A DNA stretch of 64,000 bases from Paenalcaligenes faecalis (GTDB taxonomy: Bacteria > Pseudomonadota > Gammaproteobacteria > Burkholderiales > Burkholderiaceae_B), in NCBI RefSeq assembly GCF_027557445.1, contig NZ_CP106841.1, positions 1,102,001 to 1,166,000 on the forward strand, given 5' to 3'. A program made the position numbers and the translations under genes. The notes beneath the pieces were generated by a model. The model had not been told where the DNA came from. It saw nothing but the letters and a program-made list of their open reading frames with translations, and searched no databases. This document shows, in pieces, positions 36,579 to 46,302 of the stretch (the stretch's first letter is position 1; each line of letters starts with the position of its first letter).

Positions 36579-37436
36579 TTATAAACAGCGTTCGGCGGCT
36601 TCGGTGGTGTTGACTAATAACATGGCAATGGTCATTGGCCCTACGCCACCCGGCACGGGGGTAATAGCGCTGGCTACGGCTTGGGCTGATTCATAATCTA
36701 CATCACCCGCTAGCTTGCCATTATCAAGGCGGTTAATACCGACATCAATCACGATCGCCCCCGGCTTAATCATGTCACCAGTAATCATATTGGGACGGCC
36801 TACGGCAACCACAAGTACATCAGCGCGACGGGTATGTGCAGCTAAATCCTTGGTTTTGCTGTTACATACGGTCACGGTGGCACCTTCGGCTTGAAGCATT
36901 AAGGCCATTGGTTTGCCAACGATATTGCTGGCGCCAACGACGACGGCTTCAGCGCCGCGCAAGTTAACGCCCTCATCCTCGAGCATCTTCATCACACCAT
37001 AAGGGGTGCAAGGGCGAAACAACGGTTTACCTGTCAAGAGTAAACCCGCGTTACTAATGTGAAAGCCATCAACATCTTTAGTGGCTGCAATGGCCTCAAT
37101 AACCGCGTGCTCATCTAAGTGAGAGGGTAAGGGCAATTGCACTAAAATGCCGTGTACTGTTTTGTCATGATTGAGTTTGTTAATTAGCTCGAGCAAATCA
37201 GCTTGGGAGGTCTCTGCAGGTAAACGAATTACATCTGAATTCATACCGGCTTGCTCGCAAGCTAAGGCTTTGTTGCGTACATAGACTTGTGAGGCTGCGT
37301 CTTCGCCCACTAGCACTACAGTAAGGCCAGGGGTGATGTCTTTGCTTTTTAGCTTTAGAACACGTTCAGCCACGTCGGCACGAACTCGCTGAGCTAAGGC
37401 TTTGCCGTCAATGGCACGCGCACTGCTGGAACTCAT
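36579..37436 (-). CDS. folD: FolD, methylenetetrahydrofolate dehydrogenase/cyclohydrolase
   Basis: A 285-aa bifunctional enzyme of one-carbon metabolism that interconverts methylene-, methenyl- and formyl-tetrahydrofolate. The catalytic Lys56 lies in YVRNK (52-56), QLPLPSH is the substrate loop, [14 protein letters not shown] binds NADP, and [13 protein letters not shown] closes the family signature. It begins 2 bp after the response-regulator stop, so it is probably co-transcribed with the two-component genes. Confidence 0.96.
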   Translation of the reverse strand: MSSSSARAIDGKALAQRVRADVAERVLKLKSKDITPGLTVVLVGEDAASQVYVRNKALACEQAGMNSDVIRLPAETSQADLLELINKLNHDKTVHGILVQLPLPSHLDEHAVIEAIAATKDVDGFHISNAGLLLTGKPLFRPCTPYGVMKMLEDEGVNLRGAEAVVVGASNIVGKPMALMLQAEGATVTVCNSKTKDLAAHTRRADVLVVAVGRPNMITGDMIKPGAIVIDVGINRLDNGKLAGDVDYESAQAVASAITPVPGGVGPMTIAMLLVNTTEAAERCL

Positions 37437-37437
37437 A

Positions 37438-38061
37438 TTAATTTTCTCCGGATTTGGTCAAAGCAATTTTCATTAAGTCAGCGACAGTGGTGACTTCAAG
37501 TTTTTCCATAATATTAGCGCGGTGCGCTTCAACGGTTTTAATGCTGATATTTAAGTCACCTGCAATTTGTTTATTTAAACGTCCAGCAACAATGCGCTCA
37601 AGTACTTGTTGTTCACGAGCGGTTAGACGAGATAGAACCTCATCATGATTGCGTTGTTGGGCGGCTTGAGAGGCAAGGTTGGCGGCCTGATCAATCATGC
37701 GGGCCACAATAGCGCGTAAGTCAGCCTCATTAAAGGGTTTTTCAAGAAAGTCCACAGCACCTTTTTTCATGGTGGAAACAGCCATAGGCACATCACCATG
37801 GCCAGTGATAAAGACCATAGGAATGGTTGATTTGCGTGCAATTAATGCTTCTTGAAGCTCTAAGCCACTCATGCCAGGCATACGCACATCCACAATGAGT
37901 ACCCCCGCAAGATCTGGTTCGTAGTGTTGTAAGAACTCTTCGGCAGCAGCAAAACATTTAACGCGATATCCATTGGCCTCTAAGAGCCAACGTAGAGAAT
38001 CACGCACCGCTTCGTCGTCGTCTACTATAAAGATAGTGCAAGGAATTTGGGTACTACTCAT
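37438..38061 (-). CDS. FixJ-type response regulator (LuxR-like HTH)
   Basis: A 207-aa transcription regulator. The receiver domain has the acidic cluster at residues 14-16, phospho-acceptor Asp58 and the conserved Lys in FLEKPF. The C-terminal LuxR-type helix-turn-helix is [13 protein letters not shown] followed by [18 protein letters not shown], the FixJ/TtrR pattern. It overlaps the sensor kinase gene by 4 bp (ATGA). The likely targets are the divergent aceEF-lpdA operon or respiratory genes, inferred from position. Confidence 0.92.
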   Translation of the reverse strand: MSSTQIPCTIFIVDDDEAVRDSLRWLLEANGYRVKCFAAAEEFLQHYEPDLAGVLIVDVRMPGMSGLELQEALIARKSTIPMVFITGHGDVPMAVSTMKKGAVDFLEKPFNEADLRAIVARMIDQAANLASQAAQQRNHDEVLSRLTAREQQVLERIVAGRLNKQIAGDLNISIKTVEAHRANIMEKLEVTTVADLMKIALTKSGEN

Positions 38062-39821
38062 GCTTGAATCTCCTCGGAATGAGTGGTTTGACTAATGCGA
38101 CTTTGAGGTTGCGCACAGGGCAAAGTAAAGCGGAATATGGTGCCCCCATCGGGGTTATCTACAGCCCATAAGCGTCCATGATGGGATTCGATAATGGTGC
38201 GGCAAATATTAAGCCCCATACCTAAACCTTCGTTCTTTGTGCTGTAAAAAGGCTCAAAGAGACGTTCGGGGTCTTTTAGACCGTAACCGCGATCTACGAC
38301 AGCGATTTCTAATAGATTGCCCTCAAGAGGGGTGACATACACATGTAATATGGGATAGTCACTGTTTTCCATGGCCTCAATTCCGTTTTTAAGTAGATTT
38401 AAGAGCACTTGCTCGATCAGTATAGGATCGGCCAAGACATCCGGAATGGGGGTAGGCAGGCTGAGTTCAATCTTGATTTGGCGTTTACGCGCATCAATAT
38501 CAGCAAAAGCCACTGCATTGTCCAGTATTTTCATAACAGGAACTTGTTGGCGACGTGGCTCGCTGCGTTTGACGAATTCGCGAATACGACTGATGATTTT
38601 CCCTGCACGCTCGGCTTGAGCTGCTGCTTTTTCAAGCGCTTCGACCAAGGTGTCAGGGTTGTAACGCCCCGATTTTACCATAGCCACCGCCCCCATGCTG
38701 TAGTTGCTGATAGCAGTAAGAGGTTGGTTGAGCTCATGGGCTAAGGATGAGGCCATCTCGCCCATAGTCGTTAAACGGCTAGTGAGTTGGATTTTCTCTT
38801 GTTGAACTCTAGAGGCCTCCTCGTGGGTGCGTCGTTCCGTAATATCTCGTGCCACCTGCAGTCTGACACGACGTGCATCCGTCCATGCCAACATACGATG
38901 GTGGACTTCGAACCAGCGCTGCGCAGAGAGTGAAAAGGTTTCGACGGTTTCATCTGTAAAACGTCCTAAGCGCCCCCCCATGAGCTCAGAGTGACCATTC
39001 GGTTGTGCACCAAAAATTCGGCGATAGGTGCGATTGGCAAAGAGAAGCTCTAGCCCCTCGGGGGTGTCAGCCACCACAGAAATGGCATCATCTAAACCCT
39101 CTAGTACAGTCATAAAACGCTCGTGCGCAGCAGTTAGGGCTTCGCGGATGCGTTTGGGTTCGGTAATGTCTGTCATAGAGGTCATCCAGCCGATTTGCTC
39201 GCCATTGGGGTCGCGTAATGGGGAAACATACATGCGTGCTGTAAACCGTGAGCCATCGCGGCGTTGAGCCTCAACCTCTAGACCTGAGCTAGGGGTGCGC
39301 CCAGACATCAGTAGATCTAAAATATCTTGATGCTGTTGGTGACGACCAGGTAACCAATAGGGAAAGGGGGCCGTTCGACCAATGAGGTCGGCCTCGTTCC
39401 AGCCGATCATGCGACAAAAGGCGGGGTTGACATACGCAATACGACCATACATATCAAAAACACGCATACCCGTGGACATGGAGTTTTCCATGGCCCGTCT
39501 AAAGCCTGTTTCTGCAATGAGAGCGGCTTCGGCATGAGAGCGAAAGCGAGTATAACGCCATAGAGCAAGTAGGCTCACCACAATCACAAAGGAAAGGGCT
39601 AGAACTACGAGCAGGAGCCGCTGTTGGCGAATTTCTTGGTCAATAGTGATGAACATCACACTATCATTTTGTAGGCGCTGTAACCAAAAAAAGACGCCCA
39701 TAACACAAAGATATAACACCAGCACAATGACCGGAGTTAGCCAGTAAACACCACGGCGGCTTTGACGCGCCTGCTCGTAGAAAGTGGTCGGAATGAGCGA
39801 CTTTTTTGAATGATTAGCCAT
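38058..39821 (-). CDS. FixL-type PAS sensor histidine kinase
   Basis: A 587-aa membrane kinase. Two transmembrane helices (about residues 25-47 and 68-90) enclose only about 20 periplasmic residues, so sensing is probably in the cytosol. A PAS/PAC domain (about 103-222) and a second, weaker PAS domain (about 230-330) follow. The phospho-acceptor His362 is in SLAHELNQPLTAI, with Asn475/Asn479 in the N-box, DRGYG at 510-514 and GLGMGL at 532-537. The PAS lacks an obvious haem-binding His context, so the signal is unknown. Divergent from aceE by 269 bp. Confidence 0.92.
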   Translation of the reverse strand: MANHSKKSLIPTTFYEQARQSRRGVYWLTPVIVLVLYLCVMGVFFWLQRLQNDSVMFITIDQEIRQQRLLLVVLALSFVIVVSLLALWRYTRFRSHAEAALIAETGFRRAMENSMSTGMRVFDMYGRIAYVNPAFCRMIGWNEADLIGRTAPFPYWLPGRHQQHQDILDLLMSGRTPSSGLEVEAQRRDGSRFTARMYVSPLRDPNGEQIGWMTSMTDITEPKRIREALTAAHERFMTVLEGLDDAISVVADTPEGLELLFANRTYRRIFGAQPNGHSELMGGRLGRFTDETVETFSLSAQRWFEVHHRMLAWTDARRVRLQVARDITERRTHEEASRVQQEKIQLTSRLTTMGEMASSLAHELNQPLTAISNYSMGAVAMVKSGRYNPDTLVEALEKAAAQAERAGKIISRIREFVKRSEPRRQQVPVMKILDNAVAFADIDARKRQIKIELSLPTPIPDVLADPILIEQVLLNLLKNGIEAMENSDYPILHVYVTPLEGNLLEIAVVDRGYGLKDPERLFEPFYSTKNEGLGMGLNICRTIIESHHGRLWAVDNPDGGTIFRFTLPCAQPQSRISQTTHSEEIQA

Positions 39822-39926
39822 AACAGTATAAATAAAGCCCAGCTCACATTGTAAGCGGGATTAAAGCTCCTGTGCTACAGGGTTATTCCGCATTATGAAA
39901 ACTGTTACCATAAAATGAAAATTTGC

Positions 39927-39955
39927 TTGAGGCTTTTGTTTTTCTTACATAGAAT
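39927..39955 (+). promoter_or_regulatory. candidate sigma-70 promoter of the aceE operon
   Basis: TTGAGG (39927-39932) and TAGAAT (39950-39955) are 17 bp apart. This predicts a start near 39962 and a leader of about 130 bases before the aceE ATG. The leader has no long ORF or obvious terminator. The region between 39822 and 40090 also holds the promoter of the divergent sensor kinase. Confidence 0.55.
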
Positions 39956-40090
39956 AGATGAAACATAAGCCAAAAAATAACGGCTGATTGTGTTTGCGGT
40001 TCGTGCCATCTGACAACCTTTGATTCATGAGTACATCCTGCCCAAACTTGTCAGAGCGGACTTCATATTCATTCACTGGAGACACGCCCT

Positions 40091-42796
40091 ATGTCCTCTC
40101 TTGATCAAGTACAAAACTCGGTTAGTTTAGACAACGACGAAGCCTTAGAAACAAAAGAATGGCTAGAGGCGCTAGAAGCTGTATTGGACCGCGAAGGCCC
40201 AGCTCGTGCGCACTACCTAATTGAACGTTTAACCGATGTAGCACGTCGCTCCGGTTCACGCATTCCTTATTCCCCCCATACCGCTTACGTTAATACCATC
40301 CCGGTTGGCTTAGAGCCCAAATACCCAGGTGATCCGGTACTAGAAGAGCGTATTCGTTCCTATATTCGTTGGAACGCGATGGCAATGGTAGTAAAAGCGA
40401 ACCAAGAAACCCCCGAAGACGGTGGTGGTTTAGGCGGTCATATTGCTTCATTTGCCTCTTTAGCCACTATGATTGAATGTGGTCAAAACCATTTTTGGAA
40501 AGCCGATAATGATGAGCGTGGTGGTGACTTGGTGTATTTCCAAGGTCATACCTCTCCAGGTATGTATGCCCGCGCTTACTTAGAAGGCCGTTTAGATGAG
40601 GAGCAGTTAGATAATTTCCGCCAAGAGGTCGATGGCAAAGGCTTATCTTCGTATCCTCACCCTAAACTTATGCCGGATTTTTGGCAGTTCCCTACTGTGT
40701 CGATGGGGCTAGGCCCATTGATGGGGATTTACCAAGCGCGTTTCTTAAAATACCTACACGCACGTGGCATTGCAGATACCTCTGGTCGTAAGGTTTGGGT
40801 GTTTTTAGGTGATGGCGAGATGGACGAGCCAGAGTCTTTAGGTGCTATCGGCTTGGCCGCACGTGAAAACTTAGACAACTTGATTTTCGTTGTGAACTGT
40901 AACTTGCAACGACTAGATGGTCCCGTACGCGGTAACGGCAAGATCATCCAAGAGCTCGAAGGGGTGTTCCGTGGTGGTGGTTGGAACGTGATCAAGCTCA
41001 TTTGGGGCGGATACTGGGACCCACTATTGGCCCGAGACAAAGAAGGTATTTTGCGTCAAGTCATGGAAGACACCATTGATGGTGAGTACCAGGCATACAA
41101 GGCCAATGATGGCGCCTATGTGCGTGAGAATTTCTTTGGTAAACATCCTAAATTGCTAGAGATGGTCAGTCGCATGAGCGATGAGGATATTTGGCGTCTA
41201 AACCGGGGTGGTCATGATCCGTATAAAGTTTATGCGGCATTTGATTCTGCAACAAAACATACAGGTCAACCTACCGTAATTTTGGCAAAAACCATTAAAG
41301 GGTATGGGATGGGCCATGTAGGCCAAGCCAAAAACCCAAGTCATCAACAGAAAAGTCTAGACGTAGAGTCCTTACGTGGATTCCGTGATCGCTTTAATAT
41401 TCCTATTCCTGATGATCGCTTGGCTGAAGTTCCTTACTTTAAGCCAGCTGCAGACTCACCAGAAATGAAATATCTGCACGAGCACCGCCAAGCATTAGGC
41501 GGCTACCTGCCTAAGCGCCGTACTAAAGCGGATGAGCATTTAGCGACGCCTCCTTTGGATGTATTTAAAGCCACCCTAGAGCCCACAGTAGAAGGCCGAG
41601 AAATCTCCACCACGCAGGCTTTTGTTCGTGTGTTGAATCAGCTGTTACGAGATAAACAGTTAGGTCCACGTGTTGTGCCTATTTTGGCTGATGAGTCTCG
41701 CACCTTTGGTATGGAAGGCTTGTTCCGTCAAATCGGTATTTATGCTCCAGACGGCCAGAAATATACCCCAGTAGATAAAGACCAAGTGATGTACTACCGT
41801 GAGGTTGAAAACGGTCAGCTACTCCAAGAAGGGATTAATGAGTTAGGCGCATTTAGCTCTTGGATTGCGGCGGCAACGTCTTACTCCAGCAATAATCGCA
41901 TTATGATTCCGTTCTTCATCTACTACTCCATGTTTGGATTCCAACGCTTTGGTGACTTAGCGTGGGCGGCGGGTGATATGCAAGCGCGTGGCTTTGTTTT
42001 AGGTGGTACAGCGGGCCGCACAACCCTAAATGGCGAAGGCTTGCAGCATGAGGATGGTCAAAGTCATATCCAAGCGTCTGTGATTCCGAACTGCGTGTCT
42101 TATGATCCTACTTTTGCGCATGAGGTCACTGTGATCTTGCGTGATGGGTTGTATCGCATGGCAGAAAAGCAAGAGGACGTGTATTTTTACCTGACCCTGA
42201 TGAATGAAAACTATGCACACCCTGGCCTTAATAAAGGTGATGAAGAGGGCATTTTGCGTGGTATGTACAAATTTAAATCAGTCGATGGCGAGCACCGTGT
42301 ACAGCTAATGGGCTCAGGCACAATCTTGCGTGAAGTCATTGCCGCTCAAGATTTATTGCAAAAAGACTGGGGTATTGGCTCTGATGTTTGGAGTGCAACT
42401 AGCTTTACGGAGCTACGTCGTGAGGGTCTGGATTGCGAGCGCTATGCGTTGTTGAATCCTAAAGATGCGAATGCTCCTAAACCTTATGTGACAACACAAC
42501 TAGAGCAAACTACCGGTCCAATTATTGCTTCTACAGATTACGTCAAAGCCTTTGCTGATCAGATTCGGGCTTTTATCCCTGAAAATCGCACTTACCGTGT
42601 ATTGGGTACTGATGGTTACGGTCGTTCAGATTTCCGTTCTAAACTACGCTCCCATTTCGAGGTAGATCGCTACTTTGTGACATTAAGTGCGCTGAGAGCT
42701 TTGGCTGATGAAGGTAAGATCAGTATGGATAAAGTGGTTGAGGCCATGGAAAAGTATGGCATTAGTGCTAACAAACCTAATCCTCATCACGTTTAA
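40091..42796 (+). CDS. aceE: AceE, pyruvate dehydrogenase E1 component (homodimeric)
   Basis: A 901-aa thiamine-diphosphate enzyme that decarboxylates pyruvate and acetylates the lipoyl groups of E2. The ThDP/Mg motif GDGEMDEPES and the downstream NCNLQRLDGPVRGNGKI are typical of the homodimeric type. The N-terminal domain that contacts E2 is present (DNDEALETKEWLEAL). Length is normal (880-910). The ATG is preceded by CTGGAGAC. It leads the aceE-aceF-lpdA operon. Confidence 0.97.
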   Translation: MSSLDQVQNSVSLDNDEALETKEWLEALEAVLDREGPARAHYLIERLTDVARRSGSRIPYSPHTAYVNTIPVGLEPKYPGDPVLEERIRSYIRWNAMAMVVKANQETPEDGGGLGGHIASFASLATMIECGQNHFWKADNDERGGDLVYFQGHTSPGMYARAYLEGRLDEEQLDNFRQEVDGKGLSSYPHPKLMPDFWQFPTVSMGLGPLMGIYQARFLKYLHARGIADTSGRKVWVFLGDGEMDEPESLGAIGLAARENLDNLIFVVNCNLQRLDGPVRGNGKIIQELEGVFRGGGWNVIKLIWGGYWDPLLARDKEGILRQVMEDTIDGEYQAYKANDGAYVRENFFGKHPKLLEMVSRMSDEDIWRLNRGGHDPYKVYAAFDSATKHTGQPTVILAKTIKGYGMGHVGQAKNPSHQQKSLDVESLRGFRDRFNIPIPDDRLAEVPYFKPAADSPEMKYLHEHRQALGGYLPKRRTKADEHLATPPLDVFKATLEPTVEGREISTTQAFVRVLNQLLRDKQLGPRVVPILADESRTFGMEGLFRQIGIYAPDGQKYTPVDKDQVMYYREVENGQLLQEGINELGAFSSWIAAATSYSSNNRIMIPFFIYYSMFGFQRFGDLAWAAGDMQARGFVLGGTAGRTTLNGEGLQHEDGQSHIQASVIPNCVSYDPTFAHEVTVILRDGLYRMAEKQEDVYFYLTLMNENYAHPGLNKGDEEGILRGMYKFKSVDGEHRVQLMGSGTILREVIAAQDLLQKDWGIGSDVWSATSFTELRREGLDCERYALLNPKDANAPKPYVTTQLEQTTGPIIASTDYVKAFADQIRAFIPENRTYRVLGTDGYGRSDFRSKLRSHFEVDRYFVTLSALRALADEGKISMDKVVEAMEKYGISANKPNPHHV

Positions 42797-42811
42797 TTAA
42801 GGGGGTAAGTC

Positions 42812-44494
42812 ATGAGTGAATTAATTCAAGTCATTGTCCCGGATATCGGTAGTGATGAAGATGTAGATGTTATCGAGATCCTTGTTAACGAGGGCGATAC
42901 CATTGCCGTTGAGGATAGTTTGATCACGGTTGAGTCGGATAAGGCTTCAATGGAAATTCCAGCCTCTCATGCTGGGGTGGTGAAATCAATTAAAGTAAAG
43001 CTGGGCGATAAAGTACGTCAAGGCTCAGTAATTCTAGAGATTGAAGCTGCCGGTCAAACCGAGGCAGCTCCTGCTCCCGTTGCCGAAAAAGCCAAAGAAG
43101 ATGTGGCTGCACCTGCTCCCAAAGAGGCGGTGGCAGAGACTGCGACACAAACGATTACAGTGCGTGTGCCAGACATTGGTGATGCCCATGATGTAGATGT
43201 GATTGAGGTGCTTATCAAAGAGGGCGATACGATTGAGCAAGAACAAAGCTTGATTACGCTAGAAACAGATAAAGCCTCGATGGAAGTCCCTTCTAGTCAT
43301 GCGGGTGTTGTACAGCGCGTCGCGGTAAAAGTCGGCGATAAGGTTTCACAAGGCTCAGATATTCTTGAGCTAACGATTGCGGGGGCAGGGGCTTCGGCTC
43401 CAGCTAAGGCGGCTTCTACAGAAACGGCACCCGCTGTCACTATCGAAGAACCCAAAGCCGCTCCATCGGTGATTAGTGCGCCTGCTGGTGTTATGGCTTC
43501 TGACTCACCTAAACGCGAGTCGCCAACTTCCTCCTTTGCTGATGCAAATGTACCATTGCGTAATTTGCCTCATGCTTCCCCCTCTGTGCGTAAATTTGCA
43601 CGTGAGTTAGGGGTGGACCTGCACTTAGTAACAGGTTCAGGCAGCAAAGGGCGCATTACCCCAGATGACGTACGGCAGTTTGTTAAACAGGCGTTAGCAG
43701 GTGGAACGGTTGGGGGCGCAGCACCAACAGCTGGCGTAACGAGCATATCGGGTGATTTCCAGGTTTTACCTTGGCCTAAAGTTGATTTCTCTCGCTTTGG
43801 AGAAGTTGAGACGCAGCCTCTATCACGGATTAAGAAAATTTCTGGTGCTAACCTGCATCGAAACTGGGTCATGATTCCCCATGTGACCAATAACGATCTT
43901 GCTGATATTACCGAGCTAGAGTCTTTCCGAAAACAGGTGAATGAAGAGGGTAAAAAATCAGGAAATGATGCGCGCTTAACGATGTTAGCCTTTTTGATTA
44001 AAGCTGCTGTTGCTGCATTGAAAAAATTCCCTGAATTTAATGCGTCGTTGGATGGTGATAATCTAGTATTGAAAAAATACTACAACATTGGTTTTGCGGC
44101 CGACACACCAAATGGCTTAGTCGTACCAGTCATCAAAGATGCCGATAAAAAAGGTATTTTAGAGATTGCCAAAGAGACGGGTGAACTTGCCGCTTTGGCG
44201 CGTGATGGCAAATTATCAGCCGCACAAATGCAAGGTGGTTGTTTTACGATTTCCTCTTTAGGTGGTATAGGTGGGACAGACTTTACTCCTATTATCAATG
44301 CCCCTGAGGTTGCTATCTTAGGTGTGTCTCGCTCTACGATGCAGCCTGTTTGGAATGGCAACGATTTCGTGCCACGCTTAATGCTGCCACTTTCGTTGTC
44401 GTATGACCACCGGGTTATTGATGGAGCATCTGGCGCACGATTTAATGCCTTTTTGGGTCAATTGCTTGCAGACTTCCGTCGCATTAGCCTTTAA
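42812..44494 (+). CDS. aceF: AceF, dihydrolipoamide acetyltransferase (E2)
   Basis: A 560-aa core enzyme of the pyruvate dehydrogenase complex. Two lipoyl domains carry the modified lysines Lys44 and Lys154 (both in DKASME), each followed by an Ala/Pro-rich hinge. A peripheral subunit-binding domain follows (PSVRKFARELGVDL, then KGRITPDDV). The C-terminal catalytic domain has the active-site DHRVIDG. Two lipoyl domains are fewer than in E. coli (three). It starts 15 bp after aceE with an AAGGGGG site. Confidence 0.97.
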   Translation: MSELIQVIVPDIGSDEDVDVIEILVNEGDTIAVEDSLITVESDKASMEIPASHAGVVKSIKVKLGDKVRQGSVILEIEAAGQTEAAPAPVAEKAKEDVAAPAPKEAVAETATQTITVRVPDIGDAHDVDVIEVLIKEGDTIEQEQSLITLETDKASMEVPSSHAGVVQRVAVKVGDKVSQGSDILELTIAGAGASAPAKAASTETAPAVTIEEPKAAPSVISAPAGVMASDSPKRESPTSSFADANVPLRNLPHASPSVRKFARELGVDLHLVTGSGSKGRITPDDVRQFVKQALAGGTVGGAAPTAGVTSISGDFQVLPWPKVDFSRFGEVETQPLSRIKKISGANLHRNWVMIPHVTNNDLADITELESFRKQVNEEGKKSGNDARLTMLAFLIKAAVAALKKFPEFNASLDGDNLVLKKYYNIGFAADTPNGLVVPVIKDADKKGILEIAKETGELAALARDGKLSAAQMQGGCFTISSLGGIGGTDFTPIINAPEVAILGVSRSTMQPVWNGNDFVPRLMLPLSLSYDHRVIDGASGARFNAFLGQLLADFRRISL

Positions 44495-44504
44495 GGAGTA
44501 ATCG

Positions 44505-46229
44505 ATGAGTACACAAGATATTCTTATTCCTAATATTGGTGATTTTGACGGCGTGGATGTGATCGAAGTTTTGGTCAGTCCAGGCGATACTATCAATGTG
44601 GAGCAGAGCCTAATCACCGTGGAGTCTGATAAAGCCTCTATGGAAATCCCCTCTTCGCACGCAGGTGTGGTGAAAGAGGTATTGGTGAAGGTAGGTGATA
44701 CCGTCGCCGAAGGCACAGTGATTGTGCGCGTGGAAACCTCCACCTCTACGCCAGTAGCTGCTGCGGAAAAAAAGGCGAAACCTCAACAGACAGCATCTAC
44801 TGCTACGACGGCAACAGCGGATGGCACGTACGATGTATTGGTGCTTGGCTCTGGTCCGGGTGGCTATTCTGCCGCTTTCCGTGCAGCAGATTTAGGCCTA
44901 AAAGTGGTACTGGTAGAGCGTTATCTAACTTTGGGGGGGGTATGTCTAAATGTAGGATGTATCCCATCTAAAGCACTATTGCATACCGTCGGTGTTTACG
45001 AAGCGGCTAAAGAGCTAGCTGACCAAGGTATCCAGTTTGGTGAGGCCACAATTGATATCAATAAATTACGCGATTACAAAGATGGCGTAATTGGGAAATT
45101 GACCAAGGGCTTGGCGGGCATGGCCAAGGCACGGAATGTCGAGGTTATTACGGGCACTGGACGCTTTTTAGGCCCTAATCAACTGCAGGTTGAAAATGTA
45201 GCTGGCACAATGACTATTGATTTTAAATCTGCCATTATTGCCGCAGGTAGTCAATCTGTTAAGTTGCCCTTTCTTCCCGAAGATCCCCGTATTGTTGACT
45301 CTACAGGTGCATTGCAGCTGAAATCCGTGCCAGAAAAAATGCTTATCATTGGTGGTGGCATTATTGGCTTAGAGATGGGTACGGTGTACTCGGGATTAGG
45401 CGCGCGTTTAGATGTGGTTGAGATGCAGTCAGGTCTCATGCAAGGTGCTGATCGTGATTTAGTACGTGTATGGCAAAACATGAATAAACCGCGATTTGAC
45501 AACATTATGTTAAACACCAAAACGGTGGCTGCTGAGGCAAAAGACGATGGTATCTGGGTTACTTTCGAGGGCCCAGGAGCACCAGCAGAGCCGCAGCGTT
45601 ACGACTTAGTGTTGCAAGCCGTAGGGCGTACACCTAATGGTAAAAAAATAGGTGCAGAAAATGCGGGAGTACGTGTAGATGAGCGCGGCTTTATTGCTGT
45701 TGATAATCAGATGCGGACTAACGTGGCACATATTTATGCGATTGGTGACATTGTGGGCCAACCCATGCTGGCACATAAAGCTGTTCACGAGGGCCATGTG
45801 GCTGCCGAGGTCATTGCGGGTGAGAAATCATTTTTCGATGCTCGGGTAATTCCCTCTGTGGCCTACACAGACCCAGAGGTTGCCTGGGTTGGGTTGACCG
45901 AAGAAGACGCAAAAGCACAGGGTATAGCGATTGAAAAAGGGTTATTCCCGTGGCAGGCCTCAGGTCGAGCTATAGCCAATAATCGAGACGAGGGCTTCAC
46001 AAAGCTACTGTTTGATGCGGAAACTAAACGCATTTTAGGTGGTGGTATTGTAGGAGTTGGGGCTGGAGACTTGATTAGTGAGATTGTCTTGGCGATAGAA
46101 ATGGGGGCGGATCAGGTGGATATTGCAAGAACTATTCATCCGCATCCTACTTTGGGAGAATCAGTGGGGATGGCTGCCGCCGCCTCATTGGGCGCATGTA
46201 CAGACATTCCTCCGGCGCGACGTAAATAG
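44505..46229 (+). CDS. lpdA: LpdA, dihydrolipoamide dehydrogenase with N-terminal lipoyl domain
   Basis: A 574-aa E3 enzyme. An N-terminal lipoyl domain carries Lys43 in DKASME, linked by an Ala/Thr-rich hinge to the flavoprotein part. GSGPGGYSAA is the FAD motif, CLNVGC the redox disulfide, GGGIIGLEMG the NAD motif, and HPHPTLGES the C-terminal catalytic His-Glu. The lipoyl extension is known for E3 of Neisseria and several betaproteobacteria. It starts 10 bp after aceF and is followed by a strong terminator. Confidence 0.97.
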   Translation: MSTQDILIPNIGDFDGVDVIEVLVSPGDTINVEQSLITVESDKASMEIPSSHAGVVKEVLVKVGDTVAEGTVIVRVETSTSTPVAAAEKKAKPQQTASTATTATADGTYDVLVLGSGPGGYSAAFRAADLGLKVVLVERYLTLGGVCLNVGCIPSKALLHTVGVYEAAKELADQGIQFGEATIDINKLRDYKDGVIGKLTKGLAGMAKARNVEVITGTGRFLGPNQLQVENVAGTMTIDFKSAIIAAGSQSVKLPFLPEDPRIVDSTGALQLKSVPEKMLIIGGGIIGLEMGTVYSGLGARLDVVEMQSGLMQGADRDLVRVWQNMNKPRFDNIMLNTKTVAAEAKDDGIWVTFEGPGAPAEPQRYDLVLQAVGRTPNGKKIGAENAGVRVDERGFIAVDNQMRTNVAHIYAIGDIVGQPMLAHKAVHEGHVAAEVIAGEKSFFDARVIPSVAYTDPEVAWVGLTEEDAKAQGIAIEKGLFPWQASGRAIANNRDEGFTKLLFDAETKRILGGGIVGVGAGDLISEIVLAIEMGADQVDIARTIHPHPTLGESVGMAAAASLGACTDIPPARRK

Positions 46230-46251
46230 TCGTTAGACTGTTTAATAATAG

Positions 46252-46288
46252 GCGGTAGGTGCTATTATTAGCGCCTACCGCTTTTTTT
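46252..46288 (+). terminator. terminator after the pyruvate dehydrogenase operon
   Basis: 11-bp stem GCGGTAGGTGC / GCGCCTACCGC with one T-G pair and an eight-base loop, followed by a T7 tract. folC starts 15 bases later and needs its own promoter or readthrough. Confidence 0.92.
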
Positions 46289-46302
46289 GTTTATGAGACA
46301 TT

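Noticed and set aside
43570-43890. A 106-codon minus-strand ORF opposite aceF
   Set aside because: Shadow of the E2 subunit-binding and hinge region with no sign of its own promoter or family.
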